DNA of 64,000 bases. Source: Sulfurimicrobium sp964384915 (GTDB lineage: Bacteria; Pseudomonadota; Gammaproteobacteria; Burkholderiales; Sulfuricellaceae). The notes below the pieces were generated by a model that saw only the letters and a list, made by a program, of their open reading frames with translations, did not search any database and was not told the origin of the DNA. Every line of letters begins with the position of its first letter. The first letter of the stretch is position 1. Below, in pieces: positions 49,980 to 58,305 of the stretch. A program made the translations under genes and the position numbers. The stretch is from positions 25,199 to 89,198 of the forward strand of contig CAYLMA010000012.1 in assembly GCA_964384915.1 (NCBI GenBank), read 5' to 3'.

Positions 49980-50498
49980 TGCACAGCCTCCCGGCAATTG
50001 TCAATTTGAATGTATTTTCCTTCGCGTGCCATGCAACAACCGTAAAGGAATCTCATATTTGGCCGGTTTTCCCCCGCCCTATTAGTTCAAGCAAGTTGAA
50101 TCGCCCTGGCTCCGCCAGACACTTTGTCGTCGAGCGCGGGGCTTTCGTGACACCGCCTACCTCAAGCTCAAAATTTATCAACTCAACACTCCGGACAAAC
50201 CGTCGTTCCTTTATGCCAATGTCCCGGCGCCTGGCTCAGAAAACCGGTTGTCCACCGTATGAAAACGACGAAGAGCCTTTTTTATTCTCCCCATCCTTGC
50301 ATCCCGCCCATGTTCATGCCGAAATAAACTTCGTTCCAACAACGGCTTTCACCGCCGAGAATGCCGCATTCACGCAAAGACGAGTTTCGCGCGGAAACTG
50401 TATCGCCTTGTTGGCAATAATCGGCCATAGCATCCTGAATGATGTGCGTATCGCGCCTCTGGCGTATCAACTTCACCTGCCGCCACCCGCTCCACGCT
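49980..50498. other. 519-base stretch without a supportable gene
   Basis: Both strands have open frames (219 codons on +, 84 codons on -), but neither shows a known domain, a ribosome site or coding-like composition; the + frame runs antisense into hemW. A run of TTTTTTAT near 50277 could serve as a weak terminator for hemW. I see no repeat or RNA. Confidence 0.5.
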
Positions 50499-51686
50499 CT
50501 ACCCCTCCTCCGGCAAGAAGCCTTGCAACAATTCATTCAGAAAGCGCCGCCCCAGTTCCGTCGGCCCGACATGAGCCAGGTCCCGCTTTACCAGACCGCG
50601 TTTTTCAGCCTCATCCAGCACCTTTAGTACGGAAGTAAACGGCAGACCGGTACGCTCATTAAACAGGCCGAGCGGAAATCCCTCCGTCAGCCTTAGCGCG
50701 TTCATCATGAACTCGAATCCCATGTCCTCCGCCTTCACCCGGTGTTCCTCGTGCACCGGCGCGCCCTTCAGGGCGTGCTCCAGGTAGGCGCGGGGCTGCT
50801 TGTAGCGCATCTGCCGCAGCACGCCGTCGTGCAATGTGAGCTTGCCGTGCGCCCCGGCGCCGATGCCGAGGTAGTCGCCGAACAGCCAGTAGTTGAGGTT
50901 GTGGCGGCAGCGCCGCCCCTTTAGCGCGAAGCCGGAGGTTTCGTAGTGCTCGTAGCCGGCGCCGGCCAGTTCGGCTTCGACCGCTTCCTGCATTTCCGCC
51001 GCCAGGTCGTCGTCGGGCAATTCGGGCGGGTCGAGAAAGAAGCGGGTATTGGGCTCGAGCGTGAGATGGTAGGCAGAAAGGTGCTGCGGCCCAAAGGCGA
51101 TGGCGCTGCGCAGGTCGGCCAGCATTTCGTCCATGCCCTGCTCGGGCAAGGCGTACATGAGGTCGAGGTTGATGTTGTCGAAATGGCGCTGCGCCAGCTC
51201 CACCGCGCGGCGCGCTTCTTCACCGTCGTGGATGCGGCCCAGCAGTTTCAGGTGCCTGGCGTTGAAGCTCTGGATGCCGAGCGAGAGGCGGTTCACCCCG
51301 GCGCTGCGGAAATCGGCGAACTTCTGCGCTTCCGCCGTGCCGGGATTGGCTTCCAAGGTGATTTCGGCGAGCGGCTCCAGCGGCAGCAAGGTGCGCACTG
51401 TGGTGAGAATCTCGTCCACGGCGCGGGCGGAAAGCAGGCTGGGCGTGCCGCCGCCGAAGAACACCGACACCACCTTGCGCCCCCACACCAGCGGCAGCGC
51501 ACTTTCCAGGTCTTTCACCAGGGCCGCGACATACTCCGCCTCCGGCACGCCGCCGCGCGCCTCGTGGGAATTGAAGTCGCAGTAGGGGCACTTGCGCACG
51601 CACCAGGGGATGTGGATGTACAGACTGAGGGGCGGCGGCGCGCTCAAGAAGGACTCGCCGGGCGATGCAAGGGGAAAGGTTTTCAT
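50499..51686 (-). CDS. hemW: HemW-like radical SAM protein (haem chaperone)
   Basis: 395 residues: LSLYIHIPWCVRKCPYCDFN holds the radical SAM cluster motif CxxxCxxC plus the extra Cys of HemN-type proteins. VVSVFFGGGTPSLLS, VNRLSLGIQSFNARHLKLLG and a C-terminal HemW winged region follow. Formerly called oxygen-independent coproporphyrinogen oxidase-like; family members act in haem delivery. Its ATG overlaps the pncB stop codon region (4 bases). Confidence 0.93.
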   Translation of the reverse strand: MKTFPLASPGESFLSAPPPLSLYIHIPWCVRKCPYCDFNSHEARGGVPEAEYVAALVKDLESALPLVWGRKVVSVFFGGGTPSLLSARAVDEILTTVRTLLPLEPLAEITLEANPGTAEAQKFADFRSAGVNRLSLGIQSFNARHLKLLGRIHDGEEARRAVELAQRHFDNINLDLMYALPEQGMDEMLADLRSAIAFGPQHLSAYHLTLEPNTRFFLDPPELPDDDLAAEMQEAVEAELAGAGYEHYETSGFALKGRRCRHNLNYWLFGDYLGIGAGAHGKLTLHDGVLRQMRYKQPRAYLEHALKGAPVHEEHRVKAEDMGFEFMMNALRLTEGFPLGLFNERTGLPFTSVLKVLDEAEKRGLVKRDLAHVGPTELGRRFLNELLQGFLPEEG

Positions 51687-53023
51687 CCGTGCTGCTGCCG
51701 GTCCAGGGTACGGGCCAGGTCCTGCAAGCTTTGCGCCACTTCCACGCCGTAGGGCGCGGCTTTATCAAGTTGGCGCAGCCCTTCTGGCAGGCGGGCGAGT
51801 TCGGCGGCAGCCAGGGCGCGCGTTTCGGCCAGGGGGATTGAAAGCGAGAGGCGCTGGCCGGCGCGCATCACCGGGTGCAGCAGCGCCTCGCCGGGATGGC
51901 TGTCCTGCTGCAGCGCAAGAACGTCGCCCGACATGCGGCCATCCGGCCCGTAGCAGCGGAACACCTGCTTCCTGCCCGGCCAGGTGGCCTTGCCCTCGGA
52001 GCGCTTGCGCCTGGGCTGGCCGGCATATTCCTGCAGCTTGTAGGCGCAATCGAGATAGGGCGCGTCGCTCGAGGTCAGCAAGCGCGTACCCACGCCGAAG
52101 CCACTGATCGGTGCCTGCTGCGCGGCCAGGCGTGCCAGTTCGAATTCGTCCAGGTTGCCGCTGGCGAAAATACCGGTTTCGCGCAGCCCGCCCTGGTCGA
52201 GAATGCCGCGCACCTTGCGCGCGTGTTCGCCCAGGTCGCCGCTGTCGAGGCGCACCGCCTTGATCTTGATGCCGTCCCGCGCCAGGCGGGGCGCCAGCGC
52301 GACCACCTTGTGCGCGGCGGCCTCGGTATCGTAGGTGTCGATCAGCAGCACCACGTTGCCGGGCTGGGCATGGGCGAAGTTCTCGAAGGCCTGCGCCTCG
52401 TCGGCGTGGGCCTGGACGAAGGAATGGGCCATGGTGCCGTAACTGGGGATGCCGAACTCCTGCTCGGCCAGGACATTGGAGGAGCCGCCGAAACCGGCCA
52501 GATAGCAGGCGCGCGCCGCCAAGAGCCCGGCTTCGGCGCCGTGGGCGCGGCGCAGGCCGAAATCCACCAGCAGCTTCCCCGGCGCCGCCAGCACCACGCG
52601 CGCGGCCTTGGAGGCGACCAGGGTCTGGAAATGCAGCAGGTTGATGAGGCGGGTTTCCACCAGTTGCGCCATGGCGATGGGCGCCGCCACGCGCAGGATG
52701 GGCTCGTCGGGGAAAAATGGCGTGCCTTCCGCCATGGCGTCCACGTCGCCGCTGAAGCGGAAGTTCGCCACGTAATCGAGCAGCCTGGGATTGAAGCGCC
52801 CGGTCTGTTCCAGCCAGGCCACTTCCTCGGCGCTGAAAACAAGCGTTTCGAGGAATTGCAGCGCCTGCTCCAGGCCCGCCGCGAGCAGGAAATTGCGTCC
52901 GGGTGGCAGCTTGCGCACGAAGAACTCGTACACCGCCACCTCCTCCATCCCCTGCTCCAGGTAACCCTGCAGCATGGTGAACTGGTACAGGTCGGTCAGC
53001 AGCCCGCTGCACCGGGGCAGCAT
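51683..53023 (-). CDS. pncB: Nicotinate phosphoribosyltransferase
   Basis: 446 residues: GLLTDLYQFTMLQGYLEQGM at the start, FGLRRAHGAEAGLLAARACY, YGTMAHSFVQAHADEAQAFE (catalytic His region), VRLDSGDLGEHARKVR and SGNLDEFEL. It converts nicotinate to nicotinate mononucleotide in NAD salvage. The start overlaps the stop codon of pncA by one base (TGATG type), consistent with a salvage operon. Confidence 0.94.
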   Translation of the reverse strand: MLPRCSGLLTDLYQFTMLQGYLEQGMEEVAVYEFFVRKLPPGRNFLLAAGLEQALQFLETLVFSAEEVAWLEQTGRFNPRLLDYVANFRFSGDVDAMAEGTPFFPDEPILRVAAPIAMAQLVETRLINLLHFQTLVASKAARVVLAAPGKLLVDFGLRRAHGAEAGLLAARACYLAGFGGSSNVLAEQEFGIPSYGTMAHSFVQAHADEAQAFENFAHAQPGNVVLLIDTYDTEAAAHKVVALAPRLARDGIKIKAVRLDSGDLGEHARKVRGILDQGGLRETGIFASGNLDEFELARLAAQQAPISGFGVGTRLLTSSDAPYLDCAYKLQEYAGQPRRKRSEGKATWPGRKQVFRCYGPDGRMSGDVLALQQDSHPGEALLHPVMRAGQRLSLSIPLAETRALAAAELARLPEGLRQLDKAAPYGVEVAQSLQDLARTLDRQQHG

Positions 53024-53610
53024 CAGGCCACCACGTCGCTGGTGATCAACACGGCCCCCAGGGAGACCATCTCTGCGATGGCCTTGTCGCCATCATCGGG
53101 ATTGACGTTCACCGCGCGGATGCAGTCCGTCATCAGCAAGACCTGAAAGCCTAGCTTCAGGGCATCCCTGACCGTATTGAGCACGCAATAGTCGGTGGCG
53201 ATTCCACCCACGAAAAGGCGTTTCGTACCGTACATCTTGAGCTGGAAATCCAGGTTGGTGCCATCGAAGCCGGAGTAGGCTTCCTTGCTTGGGTCAGTGG
53301 CCTGGGAAACCACCATGGCAAACGCCGGCAAGCCGAGTCCTGGCGCAAACTCCGCGCCCGGCGTGCCCTGCACGCAATGGGCCGGCCAGGGCCCGCCCTG
53401 TTCCTTGAAGGAGCAGTGGTCGGCGGGATGCCAGTCGCGCGTGGCATAAATGGGTTGCCCATGCTGGTGAAAAACGTTGATGCAGCGGCTCAGCAGAGCA
53501 ACCACCTGATCGCCTTCCGGCACCGCCAGGCTGCCGCTCGGAAGGAAATCGTTCTGCACATGGATAAGCAATAGGGCGTCGCCATCCTGGATGGTAATTT
53601 GTTCGCTCAT
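53023..53610 (-). CDS. pncA: Nicotinamidase
   Basis: 195 residues, isochorismatase fold. The catalytic Asp is in HVQNDF (Asp21), metal ligands are in TRDWHPADH (59-65), and the catalytic Cys is in ATDYCVLNT (Cys142). It deamidates nicotinamide to nicotinate, the substrate of the downstream PncB. The ATG at 53610 overlaps the rdgB stop codon. Longer readings upstream run out of frame through rdgB and were rejected. Confidence 0.93.
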   Translation of the reverse strand: MSEQITIQDGDALLLIHVQNDFLPSGSLAVPEGDQVVALLSRCINVFHQHGQPIYATRDWHPADHCSFKEQGGPWPAHCVQGTPGAEFAPGLGLPAFAMVVSQATDPSKEAYSGFDGTNLDFQLKMYGTKRLFVGGIATDYCVLNTVRDALKLGFQVLLMTDCIRAVNVNPDDGDKAIAEMVSLGAVLITSDVVA

Positions 53611-54197
53611 AGGGACGCCCTTAATTTCTCCACCAGCACCGCCAGCGCCTTGCCGCGGTGGCTGATGCGGTTTTTCACGTCCATGGGGATTTCGGCGCCG
53701 GTCTGGCCGAATTCCGGCAGCAGGAAATACGGGTCGTAGCCGAAGCCGCCGTCGCCGCGCGGGGTGTCGATGATCTCGCCGTGCATCGCGCCTTCGGCGA
53801 TGATGGGCTGCGGGTCTTCCGGCCAGCGCACCAGCACCATCACGCAATAGTAGTGCGCCTTGCGGTTGGCGTGGCCCTGCAGCAGCTCGATCAGCTTCTC
53901 GTTGTTGCGCTGGTCCGATTTCGGCTCGCCGGCGAAGCGCGCGGAATACACGCCCGGCGCGCCGTTCAGCGCATCGACGCAGATCCCCGAATCGTCCGCC
54001 AGCGCGGGCAGGCCGGAATGCGCGGAGGCATGGCGCGCCTTGGCGATGCAATTCTCGATGAAGGTGCAGTAAGGCTCCTCCGCCTCGGGGATGTTGAAGG
54101 CCGACTGCGGCAGCACCTCGAACTCCATGGGCGCGAGGATGGCGCCGATTTCGCGCAGCTTGCCGGCATTGTTGGATGCGATGACGATTTTTTTCAT
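53607..54197 (-). CDS. rdgB: XTP/dITP diphosphatase (Ham1/RdgB)
   Basis: 196 residues: MKKIVIASNNAGKLREIGAI, ALADDSGICVDALNGAPGVY, SARFAGEP and GGFGYDPYFL, with the terminal NRISHRGKAL. It removes non-canonical purine nucleoside triphosphates before they enter DNA. First gene of the rdgB-pncA-pncB-hemW run on this strand. Confidence 0.95.
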   Translation of the reverse strand: MKKIVIASNNAGKLREIGAILAPMEFEVLPQSAFNIPEAEEPYCTFIENCIAKARHASAHSGLPALADDSGICVDALNGAPGVYSARFAGEPKSDQRNNEKLIELLQGHANRKAHYYCVMVLVRWPEDPQPIIAEGAMHGEIIDTPRGDGGFGYDPYFLLPEFGQTGAEIPMDVKNRISHRGKALAVLVEKLRASL

Positions 54198-54218
54198 TTA
54201 TTAAAAATCCTGATTCAA

Positions 54219-54344
54219 AACCACGGAGAACACGGAGCGCACGAAGAAAAGCAGTCTTAGAGTCTCTTATGGCCTCACCTTACGAGCAACTGCCAAACGA
54301 CACCCACATTATTCAACTCCGTGTTCTCCGTGAACTCCGTGGTT
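54219..54344. repeat. Inverted repeat, ACCACGGAGAACACGGAG family
   Basis: AACCACGGAGAACACGGAG at the left end pairs with CTCCGTGTTCTCCGTG and CTCCGTGGTT at the right end, around an 80-base centre. It lies in the gap between rdgB and the second MITE copy. Confidence 0.75.
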
Positions 54345-54360
54345 AATTTGTTTTAACGAC

Positions 54361-54464
54361 TATTGATATGGAACGAATTATCCGTGAATGTAGGTCGGGC
54401 TTCAGCCCGACATGTCGGCCTAAAGGCCGACCTACAGTCCGGAATAAAATGTGCCGGATCAATA
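54361..54464. mobile_element. MITE-like palindromic element, copy 2
   Basis: Same design as 48929-49033: ends TATTGAT and ATCAATA, internal hairpins GTCGGGC-TTCA-GCCCGAC and GTCGGCC-TAAA-GGCCGAC, and the shared flanks CCGTGAATG and GCCGGATCAATA. The left terminal repeat has diverged at two or three bases. Its right end reaches a few bases into the 3' end of rph. Confidence 0.8.
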
Positions 54465-55178
54465 TAATCCCAGCGCCGCTTTCTGCTTCGCCACCAACTG
54501 GCCGATGCCGCTTTGCGCCAGGTCGAGCAGCGCGTCCATCTCGCCGCGGCTGAAGGGCGCGCCTTCCGCCGTGCCCTGCACTTCGACGAAGCCGCCGCTG
54601 CCGGTCATGACCACGTTCATGTCGGTATCGCAATCCGAATCCTCGGCGTAATCGAGATCGAGCACCGGCACGCCCTGGTACACCCCGACCGAGACCGCGG
54701 CCACGGAATCGGTCAGGGGCGAAGCGGCGAGCAACTGTTTTTTCAGCAGGAAGGAGATGGCGTCATGCAGCGCGACGTAAGCGCCGGTGATGCTCGCGGT
54801 GCGCGTGCCGCCGTCGGCCTGGATGACGTCGCAATCGACCTGGATGGTGCGCTCGCCCAGCGCTTTCAGGTCCACCACCGAGCGCAGGGAGCGCCCGATC
54901 AGGCGCTGGATTTCCTGCGTGCGCCCGGACTGCTTGCCGCGCGCCGCCTCGCGGTCCATGCGGCTGCCAGTGGAGCGCGGCAGCATGCCGTATTCCGCCG
55001 TCACCCAGCCCTGGCCCTTGCCGCGCAGGAAAGAAGGCACTTTCTCGTCGATGCTGGCGGTGCAGATGACCTTGGTGTCGCCGCATTCGATCAGCACCGA
55101 GCCCTCGGCGTGCTTGGTGTAATTGCGGGTAATGCTGATGGCGCGCAACTGGTCTGCGCTTCTCTGGCTGGGTCGCAT
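54459..55178 (-). CDS. rph: Ribonuclease PH
   Basis: 239 residues from the ATG at 55178 (AGGAAG upstream): ISITRNYTKHAEGSVLIECG, LRGKGQGWVTAEYGMLPRST, SGRTQEIQRLIGRSLR, VDCDVIQADGGTRTASITG and LDLDYAEDSDCDTDMNVVMT. A phosphate-dependent 3' exonuclease for tRNA trimming. Its last codons overlap the MITE copy 2, which may have supplied the present C-terminus. Confidence 0.95.
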   Translation of the reverse strand: MRPSQRSADQLRAISITRNYTKHAEGSVLIECGDTKVICTASIDEKVPSFLRGKGQGWVTAEYGMLPRSTGSRMDREAARGKQSGRTQEIQRLIGRSLRSVVDLKALGERTIQVDCDVIQADGGTRTASITGAYVALHDAISFLLKKQLLAASPLTDSVAAVSVGVYQGVPVLDLDYAEDSDCDTDMNVVMTGSGGFVEVQGTAEGAPFSRGEMDALLDLAQSGIGQLVAKQKAALGLY

Positions 55179-55212
55179 GGGTCTTCCTGGTTTATCCTGA
55201 AAACGGCATTTC

Positions 55213-55288
55213 ACCGCCAAGGACGCAAAGGGACGCAAGGCAAGGCTTTTCCTTGAATTCCTTCGCGCTACTTTGCATCCTTTGCGGT
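55213..55288. repeat. Imperfect inverted repeat, GCAAAGGACGCGAAGG family
   Basis: ACCGCCAAGGACGCAAAGG at the left end pairs imperfectly with CTTTGCATCCTTTGCGGT at the right end. Relative of 25366-25440 and 40911-40983. Confidence 0.75.
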
Positions 55289-55307
55289 TAAAAAGATTTT
55301 CATTGGT

Positions 55308-56228
55308 TTATTTTGAATATTTCTTGATGGCGGCCTGGATCTCGGCAATCGCCTTTTCGATATCGTCGTCGCTCACGGGGGCTTCGCCTTCTGCCGGGCG
55401 GGGTGCGTGCAAGACATCGAGCTGGGTGGTAAAGCTGTCCAGCGGCATGGCTTCGGTGGAAACGCCGCCTGCGCCCTTGGCGCTGCTGCCCGCCCCCCCC
55501 CAGCTCATGGCGATGGCGGATAGATTGTCGCCGTCCTGCCCGCCACGAAATTCAGCATGGTCCATCAGTTCCGGAATCGCCTGATCCAGCGGGTAAGAAT
55601 TGAGAATGGCGCCGATTTCGTTGACGCTGAGCGAACCCCACAGTCCGTCCGAGCATAGCATCAGGATGTCGCCCGCTTCGACCGGCATGCGCCTGGAAAG
55701 CTCCACTTCGGGCGGCATCATGCCGCCGAGGCAGTTGTAGATCTTGTTGCGGTCAGGGTGCGTGGACATCTGGGCTTCAGTGATGAGCCCCTGCTCGAAC
55801 AACTGTTGCACCCGCGAATGATCCTGGGTGCGCGTCACCAGACGCCCCTGACGGAAAAAATACAGGCGCGAATCGCCAACATGGGCCCAGAAAGCCATAT
55901 CACGCTGGATCACTGTTGCCACGCAGGTCGTGCGCGGGCTTTCCAGCAGCTCGTTCTCGGCTGAATATTCGCTGATCGCCTCATGCACGGCGTGCATCGC
56001 CTGATCGAGGAAAAACAGCGGATCCCTGAGGGTTGGATGGGCCTGTTTCTGGAACATTTCCGCCACCAGCTGCACCGTCATCTGTGCCGCGATCTCGCCA
56101 TGGAAATGGCCGCCCATGCCATCCGCCACCACCATCAGCAGGGATTCCTTGCTATAGGAATAGGCCACCCGGTCCTGATTGTATTTTCGTCCGCCTTGCC
56201 GGCTGGACTGGTAGATGGAGAATTTCAT
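55308..56228 (-). CDS. PP2C-family Ser/Thr phosphatase
   Basis: 306 residues with PP2C motifs: QGGRKYNQDRVAYSY, VVADGMGGHFHGEIAAQMTV, WAHVGDSRLYFFRQG, LMLCSDGLWG and GGQDGDNLSAIAM, supplying the metal-binding Asp residues. A Glu/Ala-rich tail (about 245-306) follows. It presumably reverses phosphorylation by the kinase encoded just upstream on the same strand (7-base gap). Confidence 0.92.
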   Translation of the reverse strand: MKFSIYQSSRQGGRKYNQDRVAYSYSKESLLMVVADGMGGHFHGEIAAQMTVQLVAEMFQKQAHPTLRDPLFFLDQAMHAVHEAISEYSAENELLESPRTTCVATVIQRDMAFWAHVGDSRLYFFRQGRLVTRTQDHSRVQQLFEQGLITEAQMSTHPDRNKIYNCLGGMMPPEVELSRRMPVEAGDILMLCSDGLWGSLSVNEIGAILNSYPLDQAIPELMDHAEFRGGQDGDNLSAIAMSWGGAGSSAKGAGGVSTEAMPLDSFTTQLDVLHAPRPAEGEAPVSDDDIEKAIAEIQAAIKKYSK

Positions 56229-56235
56229 GGCCGGC

Positions 56236-57189
56236 TCAGAAAAGATCCTTGTTCAAAGTAGCGCGGATGCTGCCGATGAGCGATTTCTTGGGCGGCAATT
56301 TTTCTTCCGGCAAAACATCCTTGACCAGTTCCCGCTGCAAGGCAAACACGCTCTGCGGGCGCTTCATGTAATCCAGTGCCAGGCACTGATCGATTAATTG
56401 CAGCAATTGCTCCGAGTATTCCCCGGGCCAAAGCTTGGTGGCGGAGGCCATCTTGTCGTCCTCCATGCGCGCATCGGCGGCCTGCGGCGCGAAGCCGGCC
56501 ATGCAGGCGAACATGCTGGCGCCGACACTGTAAATATCCGACCATGGCCCCAGGCGTTCGCGATTCTTGTACTGCTCCGGCGCGGCGAAACCCGGTGTGT
56601 ACATGGGCGAAAGCTTGTTTTTTTCACTCGAAAGTGTCTGCCGGGCAGCGCCGAAATCCAGCAGCACCGGCGAGCCATCGAGGCGCAGGTAGATATTGGC
56701 GGGTTTGATATCCAGATGGAGGATCTTGTGGGTATGCACTTCGCGCAGGCCATTGAGCATCTGCGCGAACACGCGCCGGATGAAGCTTTCCCGGATATGC
56801 CCCTTGTGCTGCTGGATATGTTCCTGCAGAGTCCTGCCACGCTCGTACTGCATCACCATGTATACGGTTTCGTTGGCGCGGAAGAAGTTGGTCACGCGCA
56901 CCACGTTGGGGTGCGCAATCTTGGCCAGCGCGCGCCCTTCCTCGAAAAAGCACTTCATGCCGTAACGGAAGGTATTGAGGTTATCCACCGACGTGGCCTG
57001 CACGAGTTCGCCTCCATCGCGCAATGCCAGCCCGCTGGGCAGGTATTCCTTGATCGCTACCGGCGTGCCGGTTTCGTCATAGGCCAGGTAAACAATACTG
57101 AAACCGCCGCCCGATATCTGTTTGGCGATGCGGTAATTGAGTATTTGCGCGCCCTCGGGCAGGGCCTGATTGATTTGTTGGGAGCTCAT
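56236..57189 (-). CDS. Hanks-type Ser/Thr protein kinase
   Basis: 317 residues: Gly-rich loop KQISGGGFSIVYLAYD, catalytic Lys in VAIKEYLPSG, HLDIKPANIYLR (catalytic loop), DFGAAR (metal Asp) and a GFAAPEQYKNRERLGPWSDIY P+1 region with SVGASMFACMAG. Soluble, no membrane helix or PASTA repeats. Paired with the PP2C gene and divergent from yicC. Confidence 0.93.
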   Translation of the reverse strand: MSSQQINQALPEGAQILNYRIAKQISGGGFSIVYLAYDETGTPVAIKEYLPSGLALRDGGELVQATSVDNLNTFRYGMKCFFEEGRALAKIAHPNVVRVTNFFRANETVYMVMQYERGRTLQEHIQQHKGHIRESFIRRVFAQMLNGLREVHTHKILHLDIKPANIYLRLDGSPVLLDFGAARQTLSSEKNKLSPMYTPGFAAPEQYKNRERLGPWSDIYSVGASMFACMAGFAPQAADARMEDDKMASATKLWPGEYSEQLLQLIDQCLALDYMKRPQSVFALQRELVKDVLPEEKLPPKKSLIGSIRATLNKDLF

Positions 57190-57261
57190 TAACCTGACTA
57201 TGATAATCTTTGCGCCATTTTACAATCGTTTAAACAAAGTAATGTATTTTTTGGAGCACTC

Positions 57262-58128
57262 ATGATTTACAGCATGACCGGCTTCGCCGCCGTCAATCGG
57301 GAACTGCCTCAGGGCGCGCTGCACCTGGAACTGCGCGCCGTCAACCACCGCTACCTTGAAGTGGCCTTCCGCATGGACGAAGTGTTCCGTCCGGCGGAAT
57401 CCAGCATGCGCGAAGCCATCGCCAAACGGCTCAACCGCGGCAAGGTGGAATGCCGCGTCAACTTCACGCCCAGCCCAGGCAGCCATAAGCCTTTGGCGAT
57501 CAATGAAACGCTGGCGCAACAACTGGTCCGGCTCGGCCAGGCCGTGCTGGTGCTTTCGCCATCAAGCGCGCCGCTCAGCGTAGCAGATATTCTGCGCTGG
57601 CCGGGAATCATGGAAGCCGAAGGCGTGCCCCAGGAAGCGCTGCAGGAAGCGGCTGTCGCGCTGCTGCAGGAAGCGCTGGCCGACTTCGCCGCCAGCCGCG
57701 GCCGTGAAGGGGAAAAGCTCAAGGACATGATCCTCGAACGCGCTACGCAAATGGAAGCGCTGGTCGCCGAGGCCGCCCCGCACCTGCCCCGCCTGCGCGC
57801 CGCTTATCAGGAGAAGCTGACAGCGCGCTTCAGGGAAGCCGCCGCCAGCCTGGATGAAGACCGCATCCGCCAGGAAGTGGCGCTGTTCGCCCAGAAGATC
57901 GATATAGACGAGGAAATTTCCCGCCTCCAGGCCCACTTGCAGGAAGTGAAGCGGGTATTGAACCAGGGCGGAGCAGCTGGCAAGCGGCTGGATTTCATGA
58001 TGCAGGAACTGAACCGCGAAGCCAACACCCTGGGCTCGAAGTCCATCGCCACGGAAACATCACGGCTGTCGATGGAACTGAAAGTGCTGATCGAACAGAT
58101 GCGGGAGCAGATACAGAATATTGAATGA
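57262..58128 (+). CDS. yicC: YicC-family endoribonuclease
   Basis: 288 residues: MIYSMTGFAAVNRELPQGAL, LRAVNHRYLEVAFRMDE, RGKVECRVNFTP, then the C-terminal DUF1732 part with RLDFMMQELNREANTLGSKS. A conserved RNA-degrading enzyme. It follows the usual rph/phosphatase/kinase/yicC neighbourhood of betaproteobacteria, here divergent from the kinase. A terminator lies 30 bases downstream. Confidence 0.93.
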   Translation: MIYSMTGFAAVNRELPQGALHLELRAVNHRYLEVAFRMDEVFRPAESSMREAIAKRLNRGKVECRVNFTPSPGSHKPLAINETLAQQLVRLGQAVLVLSPSSAPLSVADILRWPGIMEAEGVPQEALQEAAVALLQEALADFAASRGREGEKLKDMILERATQMEALVAEAAPHLPRLRAAYQEKLTARFREAAASLDEDRIRQEVALFAQKIDIDEEISRLQAHLQEVKRVLNQGGAAGKRLDFMMQELNREANTLGSKSIATETSRLSMELKVLIEQMREQIQNIE

Positions 58129-58157
58129 TGAATTGCCCAAGCGCGTAAATCCAAATG

Positions 58158-58184
58158 AAAGCCGCCAAGCATGCGGCTTTTGTC
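58158..58184 (+). terminator. Rho-independent terminator after yicC
   Basis: AAAGCCGC-CAAGCAT-GCGGCTTT forms an 8-bp stem and runs into TTTTGTCTT. Confidence 0.85.
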
Positions 58185-58305
58185 TTATCCAATGCAATTC
58201 CGCCCAAGAGAGATACAACGCCATTGCAAGCAGGATATAAGGGATTCCCCGATAGGAAGATGCTTTTTGGCATGAGAGAATCAGTGCAACTCCAACGAAA
58301 CATTC

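Noticed and set aside
49979..50638. 219-codon plus-strand frame in the gap before hemW.
   Set aside because: No motif, Ser/Pro/His-rich, and runs antisense through the end of hemW.
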